Below are positions 26,353-35,273 of a stretch of DNA of 64,000 nt, in pieces. The notes below the pieces were generated by a model that had not been told where the DNA came from, ran no database searches, and saw nothing but the letters and a program-made list of their open reading frames with translations. The stretch is from Microbacterium sp. LCT-H2 (lineage in GTDB: Bacteria; Actinomycetota; Actinomycetes; Actinomycetales; Microbacteriaceae): positions 766,479-830,478 of the forward strand of contig NZ_MODW01000002.1 of assembly GCF_001866135.1 (NCBI RefSeq), written 5' to 3'. The position numbers and the translations under genes were made by a program. Numbering within the stretch: position 1 is the first letter of the stretch; each line of letters begins with the position of its first letter.

Positions 26353-27493
26353 GCCCCTGTGCCGCGAGCCACTCCGTGATGGCCGTGGTCCAGCCCTTCT
26401 CGTCGTAGTTCCAGAGCTTGGTGTGCCGGGCGACGGTGAAGCGCGGCATGGTCACGAGGTCCGGCCGCGCCTCCTGCAGGGCGTGCGAGGCGTCCGCGGG
26501 GACGAAGCCGTCGTCGTCGCTGTGCAGGATGAGGATCGGCGCCTGCAGCTCGTCGGCCCGCGCGACCATGTCCAGGCGGTCGAACAGGATGGGCTCGTCC
26601 GCACCGCTGAGCTTCGCCGTGAGCGGCAGCTGCAGCGCCCCCATCGCGAGGGCGGGCAGAGGTTCGCGGACCCGGGCGACCCGGGCCTGGAAGCGCAGCA
26701 CGGTGCGCCAGTCCACGACCGGCGACTCGAGGATGATGCCCGCGATGCGATCGCGGTGGCCAGAGTTGACCGCAGCCTGCAACGACACCGCCCCGCCCAT
26801 GGACCAGCCCATCAGCACGACGCGCTCCGCGCCGTGACGCAGCGCGTAGGCGATCCCGGCGTCCACGTCCCGCCACTCCGACGCGCCGAGGGCATAGGCG
26901 CCCGCTCGCGTGCGCGGCGCCTCGCCGTCGTTGCGGTAGGACACGACGAGCGTGGGCAGCCCGGCCGCGTGCAGCACCGGCACGGCACGGAGGCATTCCG
27001 CCCGCGTGGTGCCGCGACCGTGCACCTGGATGACCCAGGTCGAGGATTCCCCGGGGAAGAACCACGCGGGGCACGGTCCGGCCGGAGAGCCGATGAGCAC
27101 GTTCTCCCAGCGCAGGTGCAGCTCGCTCGGCGACGTGTAGTAGCTTCCGCTGAACGATGCTCCGCGGTCCACCCGGGCTCCGGGTTCGATCTTCGTGAGG
27201 AGCTTGCGCCGCACGGTCGTGCTGTCCGCGCTGAGCACCGCGCCGAGCTTGACGTAGCCGTAGGTGCCCGTGGTGAAGAGGCCGTACCGCCCCGGCAGCT
27301 CGGTGTCGAGGGTGCGGCGGAGCTCGATCGTCTGGGCGCCGGTGTCGATCGCGAGGATCTCCGTGTCCTGAATGCGACTGCGCAATGGGATGACGACCCG
27401 GCGCGCCACCGCGATCACGAGGACCCCGACGGCAGCGCCCACAGCGAGGAGCGCGGGGACAACGATCGCAACGGCGTGCCTGAGACTCTTCAT
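26336..27493 (-). CDS. Alpha/beta hydrolase with N-terminal membrane anchor
   Basis: A 385-residue protein with one transmembrane helix at about residues 7-31, then an extracytoplasmic or membrane-associated region, and a hydrolase fold from about 150. The nucleophile elbow is GWSMGGAVS (Ser near 239). The Asp in ILHSDDDGFVPAD and the His in ARHTKLWNYDEKGW complete the expected triad. The oxyanion segment reads VIQVHGRGTTRAE. Substrate is unknown. The ATG is 9 nt from a TAGAGT hexamer that overlaps the -10 of the divergent DUF3000 gene. Confidence 0.85.
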   Translation of the reverse strand: MKSLRHAVAIVVPALLAVGAAVGVLVIAVARRVVIPLRSRIQDTEILAIDTGAQTIELRRTLDTELPGRYGLFTTGTYGYVKLGAVLSADSTTVRRKLLTKIEPGARVDRGASFSGSYYTSPSELHLRWENVLIGSPAGPCPAWFFPGESSTWVIQVHGRGTTRAECLRAVPVLHAAGLPTLVVSYRNDGEAPRTRAGAYALGASEWRDVDAGIAYALRHGAERVVLMGWSMGGAVSLQAAVNSGHRDRIAGIILESPVVDWRTVLRFQARVARVREPLPALAMGALQLPLTAKLSGADEPILFDRLDMVARADELQAPILILHSDDDGFVPADASHALQEARPDLVTMPRFTVARHTKLWNYDEKGWTTAITEWLAAQGLSASA

Positions 27494-27502
27494 CGCCTTC
27501 CG

Positions 27503-27512
27503 ACTCTAGCCT
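27503..27512. promoter_or_regulatory. Overlapping divergent -10 elements (hydrolase / DUF3000)
   Basis: In ACTCTAGCCT the minus strand reads TAGAGT (27508-27503) toward the hydrolase and the plus strand reads TAGCCT (27507-27512) toward DUF3000; the two hexamers share the central TA. Start codons lie 9 and 6 nt away, so both transcripts would be leaderless or nearly so. Confidence 0.55.
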
Positions 27513-27518
27513 GTTGCC

Positions 27519-28100
27519 GTGACCGCACACCCCGAGGCCGGGACGCCCTTCGACGCCGCCGTCGCCGAACTGCGCGCGACCGCGTTCCGCGACGACATCG
27601 CGGTCCGTGAGATCCCCACGCCGCAGAATCTGGCCCCCTTCGCGATCGCTCTGTCCGCCGACGTCCGCCCGGGCGAGGACGGCGACTCCGTGTACGGGAC
27701 CGGACGGTTCATCCTGCTGCACGACCCGCACGAGCCGGATGCCTGGGGCGGCGCCTGGCGCATCGTGATCTTCGCCCAGGCGCCACTCGAGACCGAGATC
27801 GGCACCGACCCCCTGCTCGCCGACGTCACCTGGTCGTGGCTCGTGGACGCGCTGGATTCCCGGGACGCGATCTACCACTCCCCGTCGGGCACGTCGACGA
27901 AGACGCTGTCGAAGGGATTCGGCGGCCTCGCCGACGAGGGCGATGGCGCACAGATAGAATTGCGGGCGTCCTGGACTCCGGAGGGCCCGTTCCGACCGCA
28001 CGTCGAAGCATGGGCCGAGCTGGTCGGAATGCTGGCGGGGCTTCCGCCGGGTTCCGAGGGCATCGCCGTGATCGGCGCGCGAAAGGCTGTACGTGACTGA
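27519..28100 (+). CDS. DUF3000 protein
   Basis: A 193-residue soluble protein of an actinobacterial family without known function. Visible conserved parts are FRDDIAVREIPTPQNLAPFAIALSADV, RFILLHDPHEPDAWGGAWRIVIFAQAPLE (about 62-90), TWSWLVDAL and YHSPSGTSTKTLSKGFGGL. The GTG lies six nt after TAGCCT. The gene overlaps the RNase D-like gene by 8 nt; the two are found together across actinobacteria, which suggests a shared role, perhaps in RNA metabolism. Confidence 0.9.
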   Translation: MTAHPEAGTPFDAAVAELRATAFRDDIAVREIPTPQNLAPFAIALSADVRPGEDGDSVYGTGRFILLHDPHEPDAWGGAWRIVIFAQAPLETEIGTDPLLADVTWSWLVDALDSRDAIYHSPSGTSTKTLSKGFGGLADEGDGAQIELRASWTPEGPFRPHVEAWAELVGMLAGLPPGSEGIAVIGARKAVRD

Positions 28101-29286
28101 ATACTCCGTGATCTCCGAAACCGAGGAGTTCCGCGCCGCCTGCGCTGCGCTCGCCGCAGGCACCGGCCCGGTCGCCGTCGATGTCGAGCGGGCGTCCGGC
28201 TTCCGCTACTCGCAGCGGGCCTATCTGGTGCAGGTGTTCCGGCGCGAGGCCGGGGTGTTCCTGTTCGACCCGCCCGCAATCGGTGACTTCGCTCCCCTGC
28301 AGGAGGCCATCGGTGACGTCGAGTGGGTGCTCCACGCCGCCAGCCAGGACCTCCCGTCGCTGCGCGAGCTGCACCTGGAGCCGACGGAGATCTTCGACAC
28401 CGAGCTCGCGTCCCGCCTGCTCGGTCACGACCGGGTGGGTCTGGCCGCCGTCGTCGAGGACACGCTCGGCATCACCCTGAAGAAGGAGCACTCGGCGGCC
28501 GACTGGTCGACCCGGCCGCTGCCCGACTCCTGGTTGGACTATGCCGCGCTGGACGTGCTGCACCTCGTCGACGTCCGCGACGCCCTCGTCGCCGAGCTCG
28601 AGGAGCAGGGCAAGACCGCCTTCGCTGCCCAAGAGTTCGCCGCCACCCTGGCCCGAGCCCCGAAGGCCCCGCGCGAAGACCCCTGGCGGCGGCTGAGCGG
28701 TCTCCACCAGGTGCGCGGTGCCCGCAATCTCGCCGTCGCCCGCGCCCTGTGGGAGGCACGGGAGATGTACGCGCAGCAGCAGGACATCTCCCCCGGCCGT
28801 CTCGTTCCCGACCGCTCTCTCGTCGCTGCGGTCCTCGCCAACCCCGCCTCCAAGCAGGCTCTCGCCGGAGTCAAGGAGTTCCAGGGCCGCGCGAGCCGCA
28901 CCCAGCTCGACCGCTGGTGGCAGGCGATCGTCGACGGCCGTGCCGCCGAGACGCTGCCGCGCGAGCGTGTGCCGAGCGACGCGCTCCCGCCGCCCCGCGC
29001 CTGGGGCGACCGCAACCCGGAGGCGGACGCCCGCCTGAAGGCCGCCCGTCCCGCCGTCGAGGCGGTCGCGGAGGAGCTGGGCATGCCCACCGAGAACCTC
29101 CTCACGCCCGAGTACCTGCGCCGGGTCGCGTGGGACGGCCCGGACGCCACGGCGGAAGGGATCGGTGCCGCGCTCTCCGCGCTCGGAGCCCGCCCCTGGC
29201 AGGTTGAACAGACTGCACAGAAGATCGCCGACGCCTTTGTAGAGGCGACGCAATCGCCCGACACCACGTCCGCGACCGCTTCGTAG
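28093..29286 (+). CDS. RNase D-like 3'-5' exonuclease with HRDC domain
   Basis: A 397-residue DEDD exonuclease probably trimming tRNA or other structured RNA 3' ends. Exo I is VAVDVERASGFRY (Asp and Glu), Exo II is VLHAASQDLPSL, and Exo III contains LDYAALDVLHLVDV with the final Asp. A first HRDC domain sits at about 205-285 (WRRLSGLHQVRGARNLAVARALWEAREMYAQQ), and a second, weaker helical repeat follows. AAAGG precedes the GTG start, which lies within the end of DUF3000. It is 73 bp upstream of fadA. Confidence 0.9.
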   Translation: MTEYSVISETEEFRAACAALAAGTGPVAVDVERASGFRYSQRAYLVQVFRREAGVFLFDPPAIGDFAPLQEAIGDVEWVLHAASQDLPSLRELHLEPTEIFDTELASRLLGHDRVGLAAVVEDTLGITLKKEHSAADWSTRPLPDSWLDYAALDVLHLVDVRDALVAELEEQGKTAFAAQEFAATLARAPKAPREDPWRRLSGLHQVRGARNLAVARALWEAREMYAQQQDISPGRLVPDRSLVAAVLANPASKQALAGVKEFQGRASRTQLDRWWQAIVDGRAAETLPRERVPSDALPPPRAWGDRNPEADARLKAARPAVEAVAEELGMPTENLLTPEYLRRVAWDGPDATAEGIGAALSALGARPWQVEQTAQKIADAFVEATQSPDTTSATAS

Positions 29287-29359
29287 GTTCGATCCAACCG
29301 ATTCCTCCCGGTTTCCGGCCGTTCATAGACTGAGGCCACCGCACTAACTTGGAGGCAGA

Positions 29360-30565
29360 GTGGCCGAGATCTCGGACGTCTTCTTCGTCGATGGAGTGCG
29401 CACCCCCTTCGGGCGCGCCGGCGAAAAGGGCATGTACTGGAACACCCGCGCGGATGACCTCGCCGTCAAGGCGACCATCGGCCTGATGGAGCGCAACGCG
29501 GCCGTGCCGGCGGACCGCATCGACGATGTCGCCATCGCCGCGACGAGCCAGACCGGCGACCAGGGGCTCACCCTCGGGCGGTCGGTGGCGATCCTCGCCG
29601 GACTCCCCCAGACCGTCCCCGGACTCGCGGTCGAGCGCATGTGCGCCGGCGCGATGACGAGCGTGACGACCATGGGCGCCTCGATTGGCGTGGGCATGTA
29701 CGACCTCGCCCTCGCGGGCGGCGTCGAGCACATGGGGCACCACCCGATCGGCGCGAACGCCGACCCCAACCCGCGTTTCGTGGCGGAGAAGATGGTCGAC
29801 CCCGGCGCCCTCAACATGGGCGTCACCGCGGAGCGCATCTTCGACCGCTTCCCGCACCTCACCAAGGAGCGCTCCGACCGCTACGGCATGCGCAGCCAGC
29901 AGAAGGTGCAGGCCGCCTATGACGCCGGCAAGATCCAGCCGGATCTCGTGCCGGTCGCGATCAAGGGCGCCGACGGCGCCTGGGGCCTGGCCACCGAGGA
30001 CGAGGGCCGCCGTCCGCAGACCACGATGGAGGACCTCGCCGGTCTCAAGACGCCGTTCCGTCCGCACGGCCGCGTCACCGCCGGGACGTCTTCGCCGCTC
30101 ACCGACGGCGCGACGATGTCGCTGCTCGCCGGCGGCAGCGCCGTCAAGGAGCTCGGCCTCGCGCCGAAGATGCGGATGGTCTCGTTCGCCTTCGCCGGCG
30201 TGCAGCCGGAGATCATGGGCATCGGCCCGATCCCGTCGACCGAGAAGGCGCTCAAGAAGGCCGGCCTCGACATCTCCGACATCGGACTCTTCGAGCTCAA
30301 CGAGGCGTTCGCCATCCAGGTGATCTCCCTCCTCGACCACTTCGGCATCGACGACGACGACCCCCGGGTGAACCCGTGGGGCGGCGCGATCGCCGTCGGC
30401 CACCCGCTGGCCGCCTCTGGCGTCCGGCTCATGATCCAGCTCGCGGCGCAGTTCGCGGAGCGCCCCGACGTGCGCTACGGCCTGACGGCGATGTGCGTCG
30501 GTCTCGGCCAGGGCGGCTCGGTCATCTGGGAGAACCCGCACTACGACGGAAAGAAGAAGAAGTGA
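29360..30565 (+). CDS. fadA: Acetyl-CoA acyltransferase (3-ketoacyl-CoA thiolase)
   Basis: Last step of beta-oxidation: CoA-dependent cleavage of 3-ketoacyl-CoA. It has 401 residues. The nucleophile Cys95 is in VERMCAGAM, with NEAFA near 310, His348 in AVGHPLAASG and Cys379 in MCVGLGQGG. GGAGG lies 4 nt before the GTG start, and a TAGACT hexamer near 29329 is the likely -10. The stop overlaps the fadB start by 4 nt (GTGA), so the two subunits of the fatty-acid-oxidation complex are coupled. Confidence 0.94.
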   Translation: MAEISDVFFVDGVRTPFGRAGEKGMYWNTRADDLAVKATIGLMERNAAVPADRIDDVAIAATSQTGDQGLTLGRSVAILAGLPQTVPGLAVERMCAGAMTSVTTMGASIGVGMYDLALAGGVEHMGHHPIGANADPNPRFVAEKMVDPGALNMGVTAERIFDRFPHLTKERSDRYGMRSQQKVQAAYDAGKIQPDLVPVAIKGADGAWGLATEDEGRRPQTTMEDLAGLKTPFRPHGRVTAGTSSPLTDGATMSLLAGGSAVKELGLAPKMRMVSFAFAGVQPEIMGIGPIPSTEKALKKAGLDISDIGLFELNEAFAIQVISLLDHFGIDDDDPRVNPWGGAIAVGHPLAASGVRLMIQLAAQFAERPDVRYGLTAMCVGLGQGGSVIWENPHYDGKKKK

Positions 30566-32703
30566 GCTACGACGACGTCGACTTCTCGCCCATCCAGGCG
30601 CTCACCGAGGGAGAGGTCGTCACGCACTCCCCCGTGCGCGACATCCGCCTCGCCTCGGGCAAGGTCCTCGCCCTGATCACGCTGGACAACGGTCGTGACC
30701 ACACCCGCCCGAACACCCTGGGCCCGGCCACCCTCACCGAGCTCGGCGCGACGCTGGACGGACTCAAGGCCCGCGCGGTGGCCGGCGAGATCCAGGCGGT
30801 CGGCATCACCGGCAAGCAGTACATCATGGCCGCCGGCGCCGACCTCTCGGACATCAGCAAGGTCGGATCGCGCGACAACGCGCGTCTGATCGCCCAGCTC
30901 GGACACAAGGTGCTCGGGAAGCTGAGCGAGCTCGGCGTGCCGTCGTTCGCGTTCGTGAACGGCCTGGCGCTGGGCGGTGGGCTGGAGATCGCCCTGAACT
31001 CCACGTACCGCACGGTCGACGCCTCGGCCGCGGCCGTGGCGCTCCCCGAGGTCTTCCTCGGCATCATCCCCGGGTGGGGCGGCGCCTACCTGCTGCCGAA
31101 CCTCATCGGCATCGAGAACGCCCTCGAGGTGGTCATCTCCAACCCGCTCAAGCAGAACCGCATGCTGAAGCCCCAGCAGGCCTTCGACCTCGGCATCTTC
31201 GACGCTATCTTCCCTGCCGCGACCTACCTGGAGAACTCTCTCGCCTGGGCGGACGCGGTCCTCGGCGGCAAGAAGGTCGTGCGCAAGAACGAGCCCGGCA
31301 AGATCGAGCGCCTCACCAAGTGGCCGATCGCCATCAAGATGGCCCGCGGCATGCTGGAGTCGAAGATCGGCACCGTGCCGAAGTCGCCGTACGCCGCCCT
31401 CGAACTGCTCGACAAGGCGAAGAGCGGCACCAAGGCGGAGGGCTTCGCCCGCGAAGACGAGGCGCTGGCGGAACTCGTGACCGGCGATCAGTTCGCGGCC
31501 TCGATGTACGCGTTCGACCTCGTGCAGAAGCGCGCGAAGCGTCCGGTCGGCGCCCCCGACAAGGAGCTGGCGAAGAAGGTCACCAAGGTCGGCATTATCG
31601 GTGCGGGCCTCATGGCCAGCCAGTTCGCGCTGCTGTTCGTGCGCAAGCTCCAGGTGCCGGTGCTCATCACCGACCTCGACCAGGCGCGCGTCGACAAGGG
31701 TGTCGCCTACATCCACGAGGAGATCGGCAAGCTGGAGACCAAGGGCCGGGTGGACGCGGACACCGCGAACAAGCTGCGCGGCCTCGTCACCGGCACGACC
31801 GACAAGAGCCTCTACGCGGACTGCGACTTCGTCATCGAGGCGGTCTTCGAAGAGGTCGGCGTCAAGCAGCAGGTCTTCGGCGAGATCGAGAAGATCATCG
31901 CGGAGGACGCGGTGCTCGCCACCAACACCTCGTCGCTGTCGGTCGAGGAGATCGGCGCGAAGCTGGCCCACCCGGAGCGGCTCGTCGGCTTCCACTTCTT
32001 CAACCCGGTCGCGGTCATGCCGCTGATCGAGATCGTGAAGACGCCGGCGACGGCGGACACAGCACTGTCGACCGCGTTCGTCGTCGCCAAGAACCTCGGC
32101 AAGAACGCGGTGCTCACCGCCGACGCCCCGGGCTTCGTGGTGAACCGTCTGCTCGCGAAGGTCATGGGCGAGGCGGCGCGCGCCGTCTACGAGGGCACCC
32201 CGATCGCTGACGTCGAGAAGGCGTTCGCGCCGCTCGGCCTGCCGATGGGTCCCTTCCAGCTCATCGACCTCGTCGGCTGGAAGGTCGCCGCGCACGTGCA
32301 GGACACGATGGTGCGCGCGTTCCCCGACCGGTTCTACGCCAACGAGAACTTCCACGCCCTGGCCGAGCTCGACCAGGTCGTGGAGAAGGACAAGGGCGGC
32401 CGGGTGGTCGGCTGGACGAAGCGGGCCGAGAAGGTCCTCGCTCCGGCGGTCGGCAAGAGCCCGGCGTCCGCCGCCACGATCCTGCAGCGCGTACAGGACG
32501 GGCTCGCGACCGAGATCAAGCGGATGCTCGACGAGGGTGTGGTCCCGGAGGTCGAGGACATCGATCTGTGCCTCATCCTGGGCGCGGGCTGGCCGTTCAT
32601 CGATGGTGGGGCGTCGCCGTACCTCGACCGCGAGGGGGCGTCCGAGCGCGCGTTCGGCGGCTCGTTCCACACGCCGCAGATCCGCGGTATCGAGAGCCGC
32701 TGA
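30562..32703 (+). CDS. fadB: Fatty acid oxidation multifunctional protein FadB (enoyl-CoA hydratase / 3-hydroxyacyl-CoA dehydrogenase)
   Basis: A 713-residue two-domain enzyme. The N-terminal crotonase domain (about 15-200) shows GKQYIMAAGADLSD, NGLALGGGLEIAL and LPEVFLGIIPGWGGAY. The NAD-binding domain begins at about 345 with VGIIGAGLMASQFA. The dehydrogenase signature FHFFNPVAVMPLIEIV contains the catalytic His, and two C-terminal helical domains follow. The longer open frame before the GTG at 30562 lies inside fadA and is not used. Its TGA abuts the stop of the convergent GMC gene as the palindrome TGATCA. Confidence 0.94.
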   Translation: MSYDDVDFSPIQALTEGEVVTHSPVRDIRLASGKVLALITLDNGRDHTRPNTLGPATLTELGATLDGLKARAVAGEIQAVGITGKQYIMAAGADLSDISKVGSRDNARLIAQLGHKVLGKLSELGVPSFAFVNGLALGGGLEIALNSTYRTVDASAAAVALPEVFLGIIPGWGGAYLLPNLIGIENALEVVISNPLKQNRMLKPQQAFDLGIFDAIFPAATYLENSLAWADAVLGGKKVVRKNEPGKIERLTKWPIAIKMARGMLESKIGTVPKSPYAALELLDKAKSGTKAEGFAREDEALAELVTGDQFAASMYAFDLVQKRAKRPVGAPDKELAKKVTKVGIIGAGLMASQFALLFVRKLQVPVLITDLDQARVDKGVAYIHEEIGKLETKGRVDADTANKLRGLVTGTTDKSLYADCDFVIEAVFEEVGVKQQVFGEIEKIIAEDAVLATNTSSLSVEEIGAKLAHPERLVGFHFFNPVAVMPLIEIVKTPATADTALSTAFVVAKNLGKNAVLTADAPGFVVNRLLAKVMGEAARAVYEGTPIADVEKAFAPLGLPMGPFQLIDLVGWKVAAHVQDTMVRAFPDRFYANENFHALAELDQVVEKDKGGRVVGWTKRAEKVLAPAVGKSPASAATILQRVQDGLATEIKRMLDEGVVPEVEDIDLCLILGAGWPFIDGGASPYLDREGASERAFGGSFHTPQIRGIESR

Positions 32704-34368
32704 TCACATCTCCGCAGGGGGTCGCGCCGAAGGCGTGGCCCCCTGTGTCGTCCCCGGCGTCGGCCGGGGATCCGGCTCCCCGCGTCGTGGCCAGTGCGAC
32801 AGGGCGTGCTCCGCGAGGGCGGTGATGGTCAGGGACGGGTTCACCCCCGGATTGGCGGGCACGGCGGCCCCGTCGACGACATGCAGTCCGGGGTGTCCCC
32901 AGACGCGCTGATACTCGTCCACGACGCCGTGCTCCGGCGAAGCGGAGATGACCGCCCCGCCGAGGAAGTGCGCGGTGAGCGGGATCCCGAAGACCTCCGG
33001 CCAGGAGCCGCGCGCTTCGGTGGGCACCCCGCCCTCGCGCTGCAGCCGGGCGGCGATGGCACGGGCGGCGCGATGCGCCTCGGGGAGGTGGCTGGGGTTC
33101 GGTGCGCCGTGCCCCTGGGCGCTCGTGAGCTGCACGCGCCCGAAGCGCCGCCGCAGCGACAGCGTGAGCGAGTTGTCGGCGGTCTGCATGACGAGCGCGA
33201 TGATCCCCCGCTCGCTCCAGCGTCGGAGAGAGGCGAGGCGCAGGGCCCGCGCGGGACGGCGCAGCACCTGCCCCGCGAGCGCGACCAGGCGACCCGGCAG
33301 GGCGCGGTCACCCGGGACCAGCACGGTGGCGAGAGCGCCCATCAGGTTCGATCCCGGACCGTAGCGGACGTTCTCGACGTGGGTGCGCTCGTCCACGTGG
33401 AATGAGGTCGTGATCGCCACGCCGCGCGCCAGTTCCACCCCCTCGGGCACTCGGACGGCGACGGCCCCGTCCAGGGCCTCCGAGTTGGTCCGCGTGAGCC
33501 GGCCCACGGCGTCGGAGATCCGTGGCAGCGCTCCGGCGTCCTTCATCCGGTGCAGGAGCTGTTGCGTGCCCCAGGTCCCCGCGGCCAGCACGACCTCTCG
33601 TGCGGTGACGGTCTGCTCCCGCCGGCGGAACCAGGCCCCGCTGCGCCGCGTCGTGACGGAGAAGCCGCCGTCCGACAGCTCCCTCACCTCGGTGACGGTG
33701 CGCAGCGGCTCGATGACCGCTCCGCGGCGCTCGGCGAGGGCGAGGTAGTTCTTCACCAGGGTGTTCTTGGCACCGACGCGGCAGCCGACCATGCAGTTAC
33801 CGCAGAGCGTGCATCCCGTGCGATCCGGACCCTCGCCCCCGAAGAACGGATCGGCGACCCGCTTCCCGGGTTCACCGAACCACACGCCGACCGGAGCTCG
33901 GCGAAAAGTCGCGCCCACCCCGAGGTCCTCCGCGGCTCCGGCCATGATCCGCTCCACCGGACCCTCGTGCGGGTAGCGCTCCACCACACCGAGCATGCGC
34001 CTGGCCGTGGCATAGTGCGGTGCCAGTGCCGCGCGCCAGTCTCGGATCGACGCCCATTGGGGGTCGGAGAAGAACGCCGCGCCCGGTTCGTAGAGCGTGT
34101 TCGCGTAGTTGAGCGACCCGCCGCCGACGCCCGCGCCGGCGAGGATCATGACGTGCGGCAGCCGATGGATGCGCTGCACCCCGAAGCACCCGAGCGCCGG
34201 GGCCCAGAGATAGCGACGCACGTCCCAGCTGGTCTTCGCGAAGTCCTCGTCGGCGAAGCGCCGCCCGGCCTCGAATACGCGGACGCGGTAGCCCTTCTCC
34301 GTGAGTCGGAGCGCCGCGACGGATCCGCCGAACCCCGACCCGACGATGACGACGTCCTCATCGAACAT
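32704..34368 (-). CDS. GMC-type FAD oxidoreductase (cholesterol-oxidase-like)
   Basis: A 554-residue flavoenzyme. The N-terminal dinucleotide fold VIVGSGFGGSVAALRL binds FAD, and GAGVGGGSLNYAN is the GMC signature loop. The C-terminal active-site His/Asn region is HVVDGAAVPANPGVNPSLTITALAE. A cysteine cluster CTLCGNCMVGC (about 182-192) is typical of the ChoD-like bacterial branch. Relatives act on sterols, alcohols or lipid substrates. The start overlaps the diacylglycerol-kinase-like gene by 11 nt, so it belongs to that lipid operon; substrate is unknown. Confidence 0.85.
   Translation of the reverse strand: MFDEDVVIVGSGFGGSVAALRLTEKGYRVRVFEAGRRFADEDFAKTSWDVRRYLWAPALGCFGVQRIHRLPHVMILAGAGVGGGSLNYANTLYEPGAAFFSDPQWASIRDWRAALAPHYATARRMLGVVERYPHEGPVERIMAGAAEDLGVGATFRRAPVGVWFGEPGKRVADPFFGGEGPDRTGCTLCGNCMVGCRVGAKNTLVKNYLALAERRGAVIEPLRTVTEVRELSDGGFSVTTRRSGAWFRRREQTVTAREVVLAAGTWGTQQLLHRMKDAGALPRISDAVGRLTRTNSEALDGAVAVRVPEGVELARGVAITTSFHVDERTHVENVRYGPGSNLMGALATVLVPGDRALPGRLVALAGQVLRRPARALRLASLRRWSERGIIALVMQTADNSLTLSLRRRFGRVQLTSAQGHGAPNPSHLPEAHRAARAIAARLQREGGVPTEARGSWPEVFGIPLTAHFLGGAVISASPEHGVVDEYQRVWGHPGLHVVDGAAVPANPGVNPSLTITALAEHALSHWPRRGEPDPRPTPGTTQGATPSARPPAEM
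32715..32745. terminator. Hairpin inside the 3' end of the GMC oxidoreductase gene, serving fadAB
   Basis: CAGGGGGTCGCGCC pairs with GGCGTGGCCCCCTG (14 bp including two G-T pairs) around a GAA loop. It begins 11 nt after the fadB stop but lies within the last codons of the convergent gene, because the two coding regions touch. Confidence 0.65.
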
Positions 34369-35272
34369 GCGTGTCCCTCCGCTCCGCCCGGGTCATGACG
34401 GTCAGTGCCCCCGCGCGGATCGAGATGGTGCAGGAATCCTCCCCCACGCGCTCGCCGTCCGCGTAGGCCACAAGCCCCGGGGCGGCGACGGTGACCGTGC
34501 GGGCCCGGACGTGCCGCACCTCCCGGCGCGCCAGGTGCGTCCCGCGCAGGAGGAGTGGGAACAGGCGCACCAGCCGGAGGCGGCCCAGGGGCCCCACGGC
34601 GACGACGTCGAGGGCGCCGTCGTCCGGGGCCGCCCCCACGCAGACCGGCATCCCCCCGCCGTAGCTGGCCGTGTTCCCGACCGCCACGAGGATGCCGCGG
34701 GCCGGGGTCACCGGGCCGTCATCGGCACGGATCGTGAAATCGAGGGGACGCAGCCGGATGAGCTCGATCAGCAGCGCGAGGTAGTACCGCAGCGCGCCGG
34801 AGGGCCAGCGGAGGCGGTTGGTGCGATCGCTCACCCGGGCGTCGAACCCCAGAGCCGCCACGGTGAGGAAGAGGGAAGTGCCCGTCGACGTCCGCACCTC
34901 GCCGATGTCGATGGCGCGGGGCACGCCGGTCAGCGCGAGCTCGACCGCCTCCGCCACGTCCGCGCGCGGCAGCCCGAGCGCGCGCGCCAGATCGTTCCCG
35001 GTCCCGGCGGGGACCACCGTGACCGGGATGCCCGCGGCGCACACGAGTTCGAGGATGCCCGAGAGGGTGCCGTCGCCGCCGACCACGACGAGACCGTCCG
35101 GTGCCGCGTCCAGGGCCACCGCGGCCAGCCGCCTCGTGTCGGCAGCAGAACGCCCGGCGTACACGCGCACGTCCGCGCCGCACCGTCGGAGGTGAGCGAG
35201 CGCGTCGTCCGCGACCCGCTGCCCGCGGCCCTTGCCGGACAGCGGGTTCGACAGCACCGCTATGTGCCCCAT
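34358..35272 (-). CDS. Diacylglycerol/lipid kinase family protein
   Basis: A 304-residue lipid kinase of the DagK/YegS family. It begins MGHIAVLSNPLSGKG, carries the nucleotide motif VVVGGDGTLSGILE and the PAGTGNDLARALGLP loop, and has conserved VGNTASYGGGM and YADGERVG segments. The ATG at 35272 falls one base after the upstream TGA (TGACATG); an earlier in-frame start at 35299 is less likely. The mycobacterial counterpart in the same gene order (Rv2252) was reported to phosphorylate diacylglycerol. Likely product: phosphatidic acid or a related lipid phosphate. Confidence 0.88.
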   Translation of the reverse strand: MGHIAVLSNPLSGKGRGQRVADDALAHLRRCGADVRVYAGRSAADTRRLAAVALDAAPDGLVVVGGDGTLSGILELVCAAGIPVTVVPAGTGNDLARALGLPRADVAEAVELALTGVPRAIDIGEVRTSTGTSLFLTVAALGFDARVSDRTNRLRWPSGALRYYLALLIELIRLRPLDFTIRADDGPVTPARGILVAVGNTASYGGGMPVCVGAAPDDGALDVVAVGPLGRLRLVRLFPLLLRGTHLARREVRHVRARTVTVAAPGLVAYADGERVGEDSCTISIRAGALTVMTRAERRDTHVR

Positions 35273-35273
35273 G

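Noticed and set aside
30541..32670. Long minus-strand frame opposite fadB
   Set aside because: No recognisable motif, and codon composition is that of an antisense frame; FadB is clear on the plus strand.
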